Shown one piece after another: positions 35,275 to 43,395 of a stretch of 54,445 nucleotides of DNA. A program made the position numbers and the translations under genes. A model generated the notes under the pieces. The model had not been told where the DNA came from, did no database searches, and was given only the letters and a program-made list of their open reading frames with translations. Source of the DNA: Lachnospiraceae bacterium (GTDB lineage Bacteria; Bacillota; Clostridia; Lachnospirales; Lachnospiraceae); contig JAILRC010000015.1 in NCBI GenBank assembly GCA_024698485.1, forward strand, positions 1 through 54,445, given 5' to 3'. Positions within the stretch are counted from its first letter, which is position 1. Every line of letters starts with the position of its first letter.

Positions 35275-35310
35275 AAAACAGCACTGCTCGAAAGAACAGT
35301 GCTGTTTTTT
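35273..35310. terminator. Bidirectional terminator
   Basis: AAAAAACAGCACTG and CAGTGCTGTTTTTT form a 14-bp stem around a ten-base loop. It serves the plus-strand membrane protein and the minus-strand binding protein. Confidence 0.9.
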
Positions 35311-35314
35311 TTGC

Positions 35315-36160
35315 TTATTTTTCAGGTACCAATTCTGTCATGATGCCGTAATTTGTAGCTCTTTCAACGAAGTCTTCCCTGTTTTCATAGAAATAAGTGT
35401 CAAATTGCGCACACAGTCCGGAACCTTTTCTGAAGAGTACTACGAAAACATCTTCACCAAGCATATAGTCGGAAATGTGTAGTTCGGGATAGTCAGTACC
35501 CTCTCCCACTTTGCTCTGAGCCGTGATGGCGCTGATGACAACAGCCTGTGCCTTGCCGGCGGAGATGGCGAAAAGCGCTTCTTCTTCGGTCTCTGCGGTG
35601 ACGTACTTAAGACCGCGTTCCTTAACCACCGCTTCCGCATGGCTTCCTTCAACCACCGAGAAGGTCTTGTCCAAAAGCTGAGCTATGTCCTCGGTGTTGT
35701 CGTAATCCTCTTCCGTGAGGATGATGACTTCCTTATCGTAGAGATAAGGGGTGGAACAGCTGACATACTGAGTAAGAGCCCCGTCATAAATGACTCCGTT
35801 CCAGTAGCAGTCGATGAGTCCCGAAGAAAGTGCCCTCTGGATCTCCTCAGGATTTATAAGAACAAACTCGTAATCAGTCTCCAGCCATGAAAATGCAAAG
35901 AGCTTTGCAAGATCCGCATCAAATCCAACCCAGCCGCCCTTCGTCTTGTAGTTGAAGGGTTCCTGATCTCCGATGCCTATAGTGAGTTTTCCTTTATTCT
36001 TAACGTATTTGTAATCCGAATCCTCGGAAACGATATACTTCTGCTCTTCATTGCTTACGTCAGGGGTGTTCGGGTTTCCATTATCCTGACATGCGCCAAG
36101 ACCGAGTACACAAGCCGCAGTCATAGTAATAGCAAATAATCTCTTGGTAAACTTATTCAT
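35315..36160 (-). CDS. Amino-acid-type ABC transporter substrate-binding lipoprotein
   Basis: 281 residues. Signal peptide with lipobox LGAC, lipidated Cys24, then a Thr/Asn-rich tether and an SBP_bac_3 type fold (GKLTIGIGDQEPFNYKTKGGWVGFDADLAKLFA). No permease or ATPase gene is adjacent, so it either shares a distant transporter or acts in sensing. It is divergent from a LysR gene with 267 nt between them that hold both promoters. AGGAAGG before the ATG. Confidence 0.88.
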   Translation of the reverse strand: MNKFTKRLFAITMTAACVLGLGACQDNGNPNTPDVSNEEQKYIVSEDSDYKYVKNKGKLTIGIGDQEPFNYKTKGGWVGFDADLAKLFAFSWLETDYEFVLINPEEIQRALSSGLIDCYWNGVIYDGALTQYVSCSTPYLYDKEVIILTEEDYDNTEDIAQLLDKTFSVVEGSHAEAVVKERGLKYVTAETEEEALFAISAGKAQAVVISAITAQSKVGEGTDYPELHISDYMLGEDVFVVLFRKGSGLCAQFDTYFYENREDFVERATNYGIMTELVPEK

Positions 36161-36205
36161 CTTTAAACCTTCCTGCCTCTAAAAAATTAACCAAAGCATT
36201 TAAGG

Positions 36206-36234
36206 ATTTTAGCACCACCCCATGATTAAGTCAA
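36206..36234 (-). promoter_or_regulatory. Promoter of the binding-protein gene
   Basis: Minus strand: -35 TTGACT (36234-36229), 17-nt spacer, -10 TAAAAT (36211-36206) with TGC in front. Confidence 0.75.
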
Positions 36235-36263
36235 CAATTTCCATATTTTTTTCACAATATCTC

Positions 36264-36292
36264 TTGCAGGTCATTTTTTAATATGATATAAT
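36264..36292 (+). promoter_or_regulatory. Promoter of the LysR gene
   Basis: -35 TTGCAG (36264-36269, weak), 17-nt spacer, -10 TATAAT (36287-36292). The leader is about 130 nt and contains no other gene. Confidence 0.5.
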
Positions 36293-36427
36293 CCTTTTGC
36301 ATAATAGTTCGGCATACCATAACATTTATTTATACAAACAACCCGGCCTGTTCCTTGCAGCATGTAACGCACCACCACAAGGCGATCTCCGTTACCGCGG
36401 GCTCGGAGGTTTTTCGGAGGGTCCGCA

Positions 36428-37324
36428 ATGTCGGAGGCACCATCGTTAACTTCATATCTTGTGTTCAACACCGTTGCAAAGCGGGGCAATCTTTCCGCCG
36501 CCGCCAAGGAACTTTTGATCAGTCAACCTGCGGTAAGCCGCAGTCTTTCGAAATTGGAAGAAGGTCTCTCGGTGAAACTGTTTATCAGAAATTCCCGCGG
36601 AGTAAGGCTAACTGAAGAAGGGGCCATACTCTACGAGCACACAAGAACCGCCTTTGATTCACTGGATCAGGCGCAAAAATGCATAGAACGTATCAACGCC
36701 CTGGGGATCGGAACTCTCCGCATCGGTGCCAGTTCCTCTCTCTGCGGCTATTTACTCATGCCCAAACTCAAGGACTTCATCAGGCATTCACCCAACATGA
36801 AGCCTCAGATATCCGTTTCTTCCACCACAGACATAGTGGCCAAGGTGGAGAACGGTCTTCTGGATGTGGGTCTGGTCAGTCGTCTTCCCTCCCTTCACAG
36901 GCTGGAATACGTGGAGATCATGCAGATCACGGACACCTTTGTAGCTTCTCCCGACTATGTATCCAAGCAGGAGAATATGGGCATAGGCTCACGTTCAAAA
37001 GAGATATTCGAAAAATCGGTGCTCTTCCTTCCTCAGGAAGGCAGCTACACCAGGCATCATATAGACGCCATTCTTGATTTCAATCAGGTTCTCCCCTCCT
37101 ACATCACGGAGATCGAAAGTCCCGAATCACTGCGTGAGTTCGCCCTTTCAGGTGCGGGCATATCCGCCGTGGCCAGAGAATTTGTGCTGGAAGATCTCAA
37201 AAAAGGGCGGCTCACGGAACTTCCCCTCTCTCTGGGCGGTTCAAAGCGAAGCGTGGGGCTTTGTTATGCCAAGACCACATTGCAGTCCAAGGCCCTGGTC
37301 TCATTCTTAAACGTTTACAGGTAA
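36428..37324 (+). CDS. LysR-family transcriptional regulator
   Basis: 298 residues. Winged helix-turn-helix at residues 6-64 (NLSAAAKELLISQPAVSRSLSKLEE) and a type 2 periplasmic-binding-fold effector domain (about 92-295). GGAGG lies nine bases before the ATG. Divergent from the solute-binding lipoprotein gene, which is the usual arrangement for a LysR target, so it may control that gene; the ligand is unknown. Confidence 0.93.
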   Translation: MSEAPSLTSYLVFNTVAKRGNLSAAAKELLISQPAVSRSLSKLEEGLSVKLFIRNSRGVRLTEEGAILYEHTRTAFDSLDQAQKCIERINALGIGTLRIGASSSLCGYLLMPKLKDFIRHSPNMKPQISVSSTTDIVAKVENGLLDVGLVSRLPSLHRLEYVEIMQITDTFVASPDYVSKQENMGIGSRSKEIFEKSVLFLPQEGSYTRHHIDAILDFNQVLPSYITEIESPESLREFALSGAGISAVAREFVLEDLKKGRLTELPLSLGGSKRSVGLCYAKTTLQSKALVSFLNVYR

Positions 37325-37342
37325 CCCCTGAAAGGAGCAAAA

Positions 37343-37681
37343 ATGATAGAATTTATCAACACCAATTTTTCTCTGAAGCAAAAGATCGCGTTATATCGCA
37401 TTCTTTATACGCTTAATGAAATGGATTTTTCCTATCTCCGCCCTCTTTTCTCGGGTTCTGTGACTGCACTGCTGCTGTTTTTCAGATTCGCGGCTCCGGA
37501 AAGTTTCATCCTTTCCCTTACCGTCACCCAGCTGGCTCTATTCAACACCTTATGCATCTCCTCGGTGCTTTGCTTCCTCATCTTCCTTCATCCTTACATC
37601 CGTAAGATAATCGCAAGATTCCGTATTTATAATTACAGACGCAAAAAAAGAGCGACCAGGTCGCTTTTCCGATTCAACTGA
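37343..37681 (+). CDS. Small two-TM protein, unknown function
   Basis: 112 residues. Two hydrophobic segments (about 35-55 and 62-84) and a basic C-terminus rich in Arg/Lys that would stay in the cytoplasm. AAGGAG is seven bases before the ATG, 18 nt after the LysR stop, so it is probably co-transcribed. I recognise no family. Confidence 0.65.
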   Translation: MIEFINTNFSLKQKIALYRILYTLNEMDFSYLRPLFSGSVTALLLFFRFAAPESFILSLTVTQLALFNTLCISSVLCFLIFLHPYIRKIIARFRIYNYRRKKRATRSLFRFN

Positions 37682-37737
37682 TGTTGGATATATGTCGTTC
37701 TCCTAAAAGCGTTTTCGTCAGCCTAACGATGCGCACG

Positions 37738-37768
37738 AAAAAACTCCGCCCTAAGACGGAGTTTTTTT
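37738..37768. terminator. Bidirectional terminator
   Basis: AAAAAACTCCG and CGGAGTTTTTT form an 11-bp stem with an eight-base loop between convergent genes. Confidence 0.85.
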
Positions 37769-38460
37769 CATATGCAACAGAGGATTCCCGGACCCGCGGT
37801 GCAGCATTGCATGCACAGGCAATACATGCATATCCTTCCCACACCGGAAAACTCGCCGTAATTTGCGCGCCTGTCCTCGTACCACCTGCCGCCGGATTCC
37901 AGAAGTTCCACCAGTCGTGCGTATCTCGCATCCCCGGGGTTCATCTGCAACGCGGTCCTTGCGTGCTGTAATGCCGCCACATTGTTTCCCATGCCGGAAT
38001 TTGCAATGGAACTGTAGTAGTACCACTCTCCGGTCCTGTCTTCTGAAGCCACATTGCTTAGGGCGTTCAACGCTTCCCTGTACCTTCCGGTGGAAATGTA
38101 ATTTGCCGCGGCATTTATATAATTGCTCTCATTGCTGTAGGAATCCGTGTTTCGGCGGCTGTATCCTCCGAAACCTCCGAACCCTCCGAAGCCTCCGAAA
38201 CCGAAGGGATCGTCATAACTTTCGGCACCGCTTCCCGAGGTTCTTTCGTCGTAGCCTCCCGTGTAGCCCCTTTCCCTGTCCTTAACGATCTGATGGTAGG
38301 CAGCCTGGATCTCCTTAAACTTCTCTTCCGCCTGATCCTTGTTGGGATTGTTGATGTTGGCATCGGGATGATATTTTCTGCAAAGATTCCTGTATTGCTT
38401 TTTTATGTCATCCATATCGGCGTTCTGCTGAACGCCCAGGACCTTATAAGGATCCGTCAT
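37768..38460 (-). CDS. J-domain protein with TPR-like and Cys-rich tail
   Basis: 230 residues. J-domain at 1-65 with the HPD motif (31-33) that stimulates Hsp70 ATPase. A Gly/Phe repeat ([14 protein letters not shown], near 88-102), then a TPR-like helical region ([16 protein letters not shown]) and a final Cys-rich hydrophobic tail ([10 protein letters not shown]). It lacks the zinc fingers of DnaJ itself. It overlaps the DUF5685 gene by 17 nt, so it is a specialised co-chaperone made together with it. Confidence 0.9.
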   Translation of the reverse strand: MTDPYKVLGVQQNADMDDIKKQYRNLCRKYHPDANINNPNKDQAEEKFKEIQAAYHQIVKDRERGYTGGYDERTSGSGAESYDDPFGFGGFGGFGGFGGYSRRNTDSYSNESNYINAAANYISTGRYREALNALSNVASEDRTGEWYYYSSIANSGMGNNVAALQHARTALQMNPGDARYARLVELLESGGRWYEDRRANYGEFSGVGRICMYCLCMQCCTAGPGILCCI

Positions 38461-39277
38461 CTTTTTCCGCCCCTTCGTTTATAGTGTCGATCTTCCCCCA
38501 TATCCCCGAGTAGATCATATTCCTCAAAATATCAAGATTCTTGTCTATGGGAAGGACCTCAAAGGCCTTCGCCGCTTCCGCGGCCATCATTGTAAGGATC
38601 CGAACGCTTTCCGTTCCCCGTCCGATGGCGTTCAGAACAAAAGGATTGTAATTCCCGGACTTTTTGTCCTTGTCATAGTCTTCGAAAGCATCTGCAAGAT
38701 AGACAAATTTACCGATGAAGAAACCCAGTTTTCTCAATGTGTCGCTCCACTCATCTTCCCTGAAGGCATATATCTCCCCCAGCATCTCGCCCGTAAGCCC
38801 CGCAGCGGCCTCTATGTCTTTTTCTTTGCGATCCTCAAGGGCATGGAGTTTTTCCATATAGTCGGAAACCGCCTTCGCCTGACGCGGATAAAGTTTTGCA
38901 ACCTTTTTCCGTCCGTGCTTCAGAGCCAGAGCCCCGGTCTTTGCACCCACGTTTTTGGAATCATACCACCTGTCTTCGAGATTGTCGTAGGCAAGCAATA
39001 TGTTCATGTCTGCCGCATAGGAAGCTGCCTCCCCCACCACAGCGTCATGTTTCTTCAGCAAATGGGGAGCACATCTCTTCTTTTCCTGTCTGCTGTCCAG
39101 GTCGTAAAGCCCGTCCAGGAGCAGCGCCAGAAAAGTCATATCAAAGCTCAGAACCAGCCTCCCCACAGTTCCGAGCCTCTGCCTCAAACACTGACACACA
39201 CCGCAGTAGTAGGCCTTATATCGATTAAAATCCTTGACCTTTAATTCATTTTGATTAACGTTGACATATCCGAACAT
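38444..39277 (-). CDS. DUF5685-like protein
   Basis: 277 residues, mostly helical. The N-terminus [17 protein letters not shown] and the YYCGVCQCL cysteine motif match what I recall of DUF5685, usually beside J-domain genes in Clostridia. [27 protein letters not shown] is the most conserved-looking part (Asp-rich, possibly metal-binding). Function unknown. It is followed directly by the J-domain gene. Confidence 0.8.
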   Translation of the reverse strand: MFGYVNVNQNELKVKDFNRYKAYYCGVCQCLRQRLGTVGRLVLSFDMTFLALLLDGLYDLDSRQEKKRCAPHLLKKHDAVVGEAASYAADMNILLAYDNLEDRWYDSKNVGAKTGALALKHGRKKVAKLYPRQAKAVSDYMEKLHALEDRKEKDIEAAAGLTGEMLGEIYAFREDEWSDTLRKLGFFIGKFVYLADAFEDYDKDKKSGNYNPFVLNAIGRGTESVRILTMMAAEAAKAFEVLPIDKNLDILRNMIYSGIWGKIDTINEGAEKDDGSL

Positions 39278-39290
39278 AGACTGCCTCGGT

Positions 39291-39722
39291 TTACTTTCTC
39301 TTACCGGTATAACCCGTAAATTTCGTTCCGCAGTTTCTGCAAGTGATCTCGATCTTACCGTGGTTCTTGGGAACCCTTACCTGCTTCTTGCATCCCGGAC
39401 ACTTAAAGAACTTGTAACCGCCGTCGGGAACCGCTCCGAATATGGCTTTAACAGAATTCAGAAAAGCATAGTATCTGTAATTTTCCCTGACCCTCTTTTC
39501 CCTGTTGACAGAGAAGATCCTCATGTACTCCAGAACGATGAGCCCCACCGAAACCACGAAAAGACTGCGTCTTACGTATTCGTTGGGTATGAATCCCGAA
39601 ACCAGCAAAATAATAAGCCCCAGGATCATGATAAACTTGCCCAGTCCGTCAAGTCCGTATCTCCCCATCATAAAGTTTCTCAGGCCGTTGCCCATCTTTT
39701 TAAAAAATCCGTTATCCCTCAT
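39291..39722 (-). CDS. Membrane protein with C-terminal zinc ribbon
   Basis: 143 residues. Two hydrophobic segments (about 29-45 and 50-66), then a basic linker and a zinc ribbon with CPGC and CRNC near residues 107-130. Function unknown. It lies 13 nt upstream of DUF5685 and J-domain genes on the same strand; the three are likely one operon. Confidence 0.75.
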   Translation of the reverse strand: MRDNGFFKKMGNGLRNFMMGRYGLDGLGKFIMILGLIILLVSGFIPNEYVRRSLFVVSVGLIVLEYMRIFSVNREKRVRENYRYYAFLNSVKAIFGAVPDGGYKFFKCPGCKKQVRVPKNHGKIEITCRNCGTKFTGYTGKRK

Positions 39723-39840
39723 AAAAAATCGCCTCCGTGTAATATTCGATAACCAAAAAAGAATAATACACAGGGACGTGAATTACAATAAACAAAAGTG
39801 ATCGACTTTCTAAATTTTTTCTGATCAAAAAGGGTACAAT

Positions 39841-40353
39841 TTAAAGAGAGACACAACCTTCGAAGATCTCTATGACATGATTGATCTGTTTTTCGGCTTC
39901 CTCTGTTCCCAGAGCAACACCGATCTCTTCCGTCAATTTCGTGGAAACATTCTTGAAATATCTTTCATCCGTGGATGTAACTTTCTTTCCGTTCAAAGCT
40001 CTTGTCTGCTTGCGAACACACAAAGTTTTCAGCAGTTCCATCCATTTGACACAGTCCAGAGAATACATGGCTTCCTTGTAGATGAGTTCGCACTGCTTCT
40101 CATTGTCGATGACATATTCATTCAAACTGTCGATGCCGCTAAGGACTCTCTTGATCTCATCCGGTTTTAGGACAAGACGAACCTTAGCCTTGTCGTTACC
40201 GGTCGGCAGGTATATCACATTATTGCGGTTGTTTATCGGCACCATAATGTAATATTCCGTGTCGTCGTTCAGACCAGGCATCCCCTTAACAATGTCTTCA
40301 ACCTTACAGACACCGTTATTACCATATTGAACTAAATCGCCTTTTTTAAACAC
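39841..40353 (-). CDS. CarD-family transcriptional regulator
   Basis: 170 residues. The N-terminal CarD/CdnL RNA-polymerase-interaction fold is shown by FKKGDLVQYGNNGVCKVEDI and YYIMVPINNRNNVIYLP; the rest is helical and probably binds promoter DNA. Such proteins stabilise the open complex. The start codon is GTG with AGGTG in front. It has its own promoter; the 87 nt downstream before 39753 show no terminator that I can support. Confidence 0.9.
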   Translation of the reverse strand: MFKKGDLVQYGNNGVCKVEDIVKGMPGLNDDTEYYIMVPINNRNNVIYLPTGNDKAKVRLVLKPDEIKRVLSGIDSLNEYVIDNEKQCELIYKEAMYSLDCVKWMELLKTLCVRKQTRALNGKKVTSTDERYFKNVSTKLTEEIGVALGTEEAEKQINHVIEIFEGCVSL

Positions 40354-40398
40354 TTTGCACCTGATTCCTTTCCAAGCCCCAAAGTTCTCCTAAAGTAT

Positions 40399-40427
40399 AT
40401 TATAGCACAAGACGGTAAAAATTGTAA
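40399..40427 (-). promoter_or_regulatory. Promoter of the CarD gene
   Basis: Minus strand: -35 TTACAA (40427-40422), 17-nt spacer, -10 TATAAT (40404-40399) with TGC in front. Confidence 0.65.
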
Positions 40428-40483
40428 GAGACGTTTTTTATTTAACAAATAGTTCTAAAGTCACCCCTGCCCTCTCACTAACG

Positions 40484-40538
40484 CAGGGCATAAAAAGTGC
40501 ACCCGCCGTCTTGAATATGCTTTCGAAACAGAGGGTGC
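40484..40538 (-). terminator. Possible terminator of the DUF308 gene
   Basis: On the minus strand GCACCC (40538-40533) can pair with GGGTGC (40504-40499) over a long loop and is followed by ACTTTTT; a second small stem CCCTGC/GCAGGG lies just downstream. The long loop makes this weak. Nothing else is seen between 40428 and 40575. Confidence 0.4.
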
Positions 40539-40575
40539 GTACTGCAAACATCAGCTATCTGTACAGTTCAGAGCA

Positions 40576-41079
40576 TCACTTTCCCAGAAAAAGGATGGAA
40601 AATCCGTTGACGATGAGGGCAATGCCCGCAACGATAACAACAATGTCCATAACCATGCCTGCTTTGAAGATCAGGAAAAGTCCAGCAAGAATTACAACAG
40701 CACCGATGATGATGTTAACAAGTTTGTTCTTGCTTCCTCCGCGCAAAGCCGCAGCCAGATCCGTAAGGCCTTCCAGCACAAGAAGAACTCCTATGATGAT
40801 GGGGAAAAGATCCACTATCATCTGAGGGAATATAAGAACCAGCACACCGGCAACAACGGCTATGATACCGATGCAAAGGTCTGTCGTGGACTTCCTGCCC
40901 TTGCCTGAGAAGTACTTGACGATCTCAAGCGCTCCGTAAACAATGATCACAATGGCAAGAACTTTCACCAGAAGGTTCAAAAGTCCGGCTCCCACGATCA
41001 GCATCAGAACACCGAGAACAATGCTGGCCAGAGCAAAGATCACGCTGTTCGAAAAGAAACTCTTAATAGATTTTGACAT
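40576..41079 (-). CDS. DUF308/HdeD-like membrane protein
   Basis: 167 residues with six closely spaced hydrophobic helices in three pairs, the pattern of DUF308 (HdeD family, acid-resistance membrane protein in E. coli). GKGRKSTTD and RGGSKNK are the cytoplasmic turns. Function in Firmicutes is unknown. ATG at 41079 with GGGAGG is preferred over an in-frame codon 48 nt upstream. Confidence 0.85.
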   Translation of the reverse strand: MSKSIKSFFSNSVIFALASIVLGVLMLIVGAGLLNLLVKVLAIVIIVYGALEIVKYFSGKGRKSTTDLCIGIIAVVAGVLVLIFPQMIVDLFPIIIGVLLVLEGLTDLAAALRGGSKNKLVNIIIGAVVILAGLFLIFKAGMVMDIVVIVAGIALIVNGFSILFLGK

Positions 41080-41125
41080 ATGGTCCTCCCATTTGACGGC
41101 CCTTTCGGGGCCGAATTTTTTCTTC

Positions 41126-41157
41126 ATTATAGCATTTTTCGGTTCTCATGTGAACCG
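41126..41157 (-). promoter_or_regulatory. DUF308 promoter with overlapping inverted repeat
   Basis: Minus strand: -35 TTCACA (41154-41149), 17-nt spacer, -10 TATAAT (41131-41126) with TGC in front. CGGTTC/GAACCG (41140-41145, 41152-41157) flanks and overlaps the -35 and could be an operator. The leader also holds a CGGCCC/GGGCCG hairpin (41097-41113). Confidence 0.6.
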
Positions 41158-41166
41158 TATCAAGGC

Positions 41167-41195
41167 TTGAATTTCTAATATAAATCTGCTAAAGT
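41167..41195 (+). promoter_or_regulatory. Promoter of the PPi-type phosphofructokinase gene
   Basis: -35 TTGAAT (41167-41172), 17-nt spacer, -10 TAAAGT (41190-41195) with TGC in front. Confidence 0.6.
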
Positions 41196-41197
41196 AA

Positions 41198-41228
41198 AGA
41201 TTGTCAGATTAAAGCGATCCGACAATCT
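41198..41228 (+). promoter_or_regulatory. Inverted repeat at the phosphofructokinase transcription start
   Basis: AGATTGTC (41198-41205) and GACAATCT (41221-41228) are perfect complements around 15 nt. The predicted start of transcription falls inside the first arm, so this looks more like an operator than an RNA hairpin. Confidence 0.5.
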
Positions 41229-41278
41229 AAATTTTCTAATTTCTTCCGTATATGAAGAGATCAGAAGGAGGAGGACAT

Positions 41279-42535
41279 ATGGAGAGAAAGAAACGTAACG
41301 TCATCGTGGGACAGTCGGGAGGACCGACGGCAGCCATCAATTCATCACTGGCAGGAGTTTTCCGCACAGCCATAGACCGCGGCTACAAAAAGGTCTACGG
41401 AATGCTCCACGGAGTTCAGGGTCTGCTGGAGGGAAGATACATCGATCTTTCCGATCACATCCAGTCCGGTCTTGACGCCGAGCTTCTTAAAAGAACCCCT
41501 TCCGCCTACCTGGGCACCTGTCGTTACAAATTGCCCACCATCAATGAGAACAAAGAAGTTTATGAAAAGATATTCAAGATACTTGAAGACCTCGAAGTGG
41601 ACTGCTTCATCTACATCGGCGGAAACGACTCCATGGACACCATAAAGAAGCTTTCCGACTACGCCATCATCTCCGGATCCGAAATCCGTTTTGTGGGCTG
41701 TCCCAAAACCATCGACAACGATCTTGCACTTACGGATCACACTCCCGGATACGGTTCTGCCGCCAAGTACATCGGCACTTCCGTAAAAGAGATCATCCGC
41801 GACGGCTGGAGTCTTGAAACCCAGCACGGTCAGGTTCTGGTCATTGAGATCATGGGAAGGAACGCAGGCTGGCTTACTGGAGCTTCCGTTCTCGCCAAAG
41901 GTGAAGACTGCGACGGTCCCGATGCCATCTATCTTCCCGAACTGCCATTTGACATTCCCACCTTCGTGGCGAAGGCAAAGGAACTCCTTAAGAAAAAAGC
42001 TTCGGTGGTCATTGCCGTTTCGGAAGGCATACACACCGCCGAAGGAAAATACATATGCGAAATGGACGAGTACTCCGACTACGTTGACGCCTTCGGCCAC
42101 AAACAGTTGACGGGAACCGCCAGATACCTCTGCAACGTCCTCTCCCGCGAGATCGGATGCAAGACCAGGGCTATCGAGCTTTCCACCCTGCAGCGTTCCG
42201 CCAGCCATTGCGCCTCCAGGATCGACATCCTGGAAGCCTATGAAGTGGGCGGTGCTGCCATGAAAGCAGCCGACGAAGGCGACAGCGGAAAGATGGTGGT
42301 CATCAAGCGTCTTTCCGACGATCCCTATCAGGCAGGCACGGAAGTCAAGGATGTTCACAAGATCGCCAATGACGAGCGACTCGTTCCCAGAGAATGGATC
42401 ACCAAGGACGGAACCTATGTCACCAATGAATTCATCACCTACGTAAGACCTCTCATCCAGGGTGACTTGGCTCCCATCATGGTAGACGGAATACCGAGAC
42501 ATTTGTACAGAAAAGGATATCAGGATCTTTTATAG
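41279..42535 (+). CDS. Phosphofructokinase, pyrophosphate-type
   Basis: 418 residues. QSGGPTAAINSSLAG at the N-terminus; GGNDSMDT in place of the ATP-enzyme GGDGS, and PKTIDNDL in place of PGTIDND. The Gly-to-Asp and Gly-to-Lys changes at these two positions are the known markers of pyrophosphate use, so the enzyme is predicted to run reversibly with PPi. The Asn in GGNDS replaces the Asp seen in plant and protist PPi enzymes (GGDDS). MGRNAGWL is the substrate loop. Start chosen at ATG 41279 behind AGGAGGAGG. Terminator follows directly. Confidence 0.92.
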   Translation: MERKKRNVIVGQSGGPTAAINSSLAGVFRTAIDRGYKKVYGMLHGVQGLLEGRYIDLSDHIQSGLDAELLKRTPSAYLGTCRYKLPTINENKEVYEKIFKILEDLEVDCFIYIGGNDSMDTIKKLSDYAIISGSEIRFVGCPKTIDNDLALTDHTPGYGSAAKYIGTSVKEIIRDGWSLETQHGQVLVIEIMGRNAGWLTGASVLAKGEDCDGPDAIYLPELPFDIPTFVAKAKELLKKKASVVIAVSEGIHTAEGKYICEMDEYSDYVDAFGHKQLTGTARYLCNVLSREIGCKTRAIELSTLQRSASHCASRIDILEAYEVGGAAMKAADEGDSGKMVVIKRLSDDPYQAGTEVKDVHKIANDERLVPREWITKDGTYVTNEFITYVRPLIQGDLAPIMVDGIPRHLYRKGYQDLL

Positions 42536-42544
42536 CATTAAAAA

Positions 42545-42573
42545 CCCGCTCCTTTCGGAGCGGGATATTTTTT
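42545..42573 (+). terminator. Terminator of the PPi-type phosphofructokinase gene
   Basis: CCCGCTCC/GGAGCGGG, 8-bp stem, four-base loop, then ATATTTTTT. Confidence 0.92.
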
Positions 42574-42626
42574 GAAAAAAAAGGGCCTCCCCCAACCGAC
42601 CTGACGATCAAAGAAGAACCTTTAAG

Positions 42627-42699
42627 TGAGCCACGCGGGACTCGAACCCGCGACACCTTGATTAAAAGTCAAGTGCTCTACCGCCTGAGCTAGTAGCCC
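42627..42699 (-). tRNA. tRNA-Lys (UUU)
   Basis: Cloverleaf on the minus strand, 5' GGGCTAC, anticodon loop CTTTTAA with anticodon TTT, T-arm GGTTCGAGTCC, discriminator A. CCA is not encoded. Last gene of the tRNA row; a T8 run (A-run 42574-42581 on the plus strand) lies 45 nt further on, without a clear stem. Confidence 0.96.
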
Positions 42700-42717
42700 A
42701 TAATTTTTCTGAAGAAG

Positions 42718-42789
42718 CTGGGCTAGCTGGATTCGAACCAGCGAGTGCAGCAGTCAAAGTGCTGTGCCTTACCGCTTGGCGATAGCCCA
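42718..42789 (-). tRNA. tRNA-Gln (UUG)
   Basis: Minus strand, 5' TGGGCTA as usual for tRNA-Gln, anticodon loop CTTTGAC with anticodon TTG, T-arm GGTTCGAATCC, discriminator G. CCA is not encoded. Confidence 0.96.
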
Positions 42790-42822
42790 ATGTTTGCGGT
42801 GCCCTTAGTTCCTACAAAAAAG

Positions 42823-42897
42823 GGTGGATACAGGGACTCGAACCCTGGGCCTCCAGAGCCACAATCTGGCGCGCTAGCCAACTGCGCTATATCCACC
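42823..42897 (-). tRNA. tRNA-His (GUG)
   Basis: Minus strand, acceptor GTGGATA/TATCCAC with an extra encoded G at position -1 opposite discriminator C, the identity mark of tRNA-His. Anticodon loop TTGTGGC with anticodon GTG. Confidence 0.96.
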
Positions 42898-42944
42898 ATG
42901 AAAACCGAGTAAAAAATTGCAGCCTACGTTACGCAGACCGCTCA

Positions 42945-43018
<74 letters not shown>

Positions 43019-43046
43019 ATAACTTAGTACAAAAAGTCTAAGTAAA

Positions 43047-43117
43047 AGCAGGTGATGGGAATCGAACCCACGTATCCAGCTTGGAAGGCTGGTGTTCTAC
43101 CATTGAACCACACCTGC
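43047..43117 (-). tRNA. tRNA-Gly (UCC)
   Basis: Minus strand, acceptor GCAGGTG/CACCTGC, anticodon loop CTTCCAA with anticodon TCC, T-arm GGTTCGATTCC, discriminator T. First tRNA behind the second promoter. Confidence 0.96.
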
Positions 43118-43186
43118 ATATTATAAACTATTCAATTCTGATAGCTCGTCATCGCTCGTTTTTAAGTCTCTCAAGCGACAAGCGAT

Positions 43187-43215
43187 AATTTACCACAGGT
43201 CAGACCATTTGTCAA
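43187..43215 (-). promoter_or_regulatory. Promoter of the Gly-Arg-His-Gln-Lys tRNA row
   Basis: Minus strand: -35 TTGACA (43215-43210), 17-nt spacer, -10 TAAATT (43192-43187). The region to tRNA-Gly at 43117 holds about 70 nt of leader. Confidence 0.8.
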
Positions 43216-43262
43216 CAACATTTTTGTATATTTTTCAATAAAGAGATACAATAGGTTGTATA

Positions 43263-43336
43263 TCGAGGTGACAGGATTTGAACCTGCGACCTCCTGCTCC
43301 CAAAGCAGGCGCTCCACCAAGCTGAGCCACACCTCG
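43263..43336 (-). tRNA. tRNA-Pro (UGG)
   Basis: Minus strand, acceptor CGAGGTG/CACCTCG, anticodon loop TTTGGGA with anticodon TGG, T-arm GGTTCAAATCC. Separated from tRNA-Gly by 145 nt that hold a second promoter. Confidence 0.96.
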
Positions 43337-43363
43337 CGTTGCCTTTCGGCGAAAAGCAAACGG

Positions 43364-43392
43364 ATTATACCGCAGCAGTCTTCAAATGTCAA
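43364..43392 (-). promoter_or_regulatory. Consensus promoter of tRNA-Pro
   Basis: Minus strand: -35 TTGACA (43392-43387), 17-nt spacer, -10 TATAAT (43369-43364): all twelve bases match the housekeeping consensus. Confidence 0.92.
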
Positions 43393-43395
43393 CCA

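Noticed and set aside
41097-41121. Plus-strand terminator CGGCCC-TTTCG-GGGCCG followed by T6
   Set aside because: No plus-strand gene lies upstream; the stem is in the leader of the minus-strand DUF308 gene, so it was noted there only.
41345-42502. Minus-strand frame of 385 codons opposite the PPi-type phosphofructokinase
   Set aside because: Mirror of a highly conserved enzyme; composition follows the complementary codons and no motif is present.
43171-43392. Open frame of 73 codons across tRNA-Pro, with a plus-strand mirror at 43256-43450
   Set aside because: Both run through the tRNA-Pro gene and its promoter; the VAGSNPVT-like peptide is a known artefact of translating tRNA genes.
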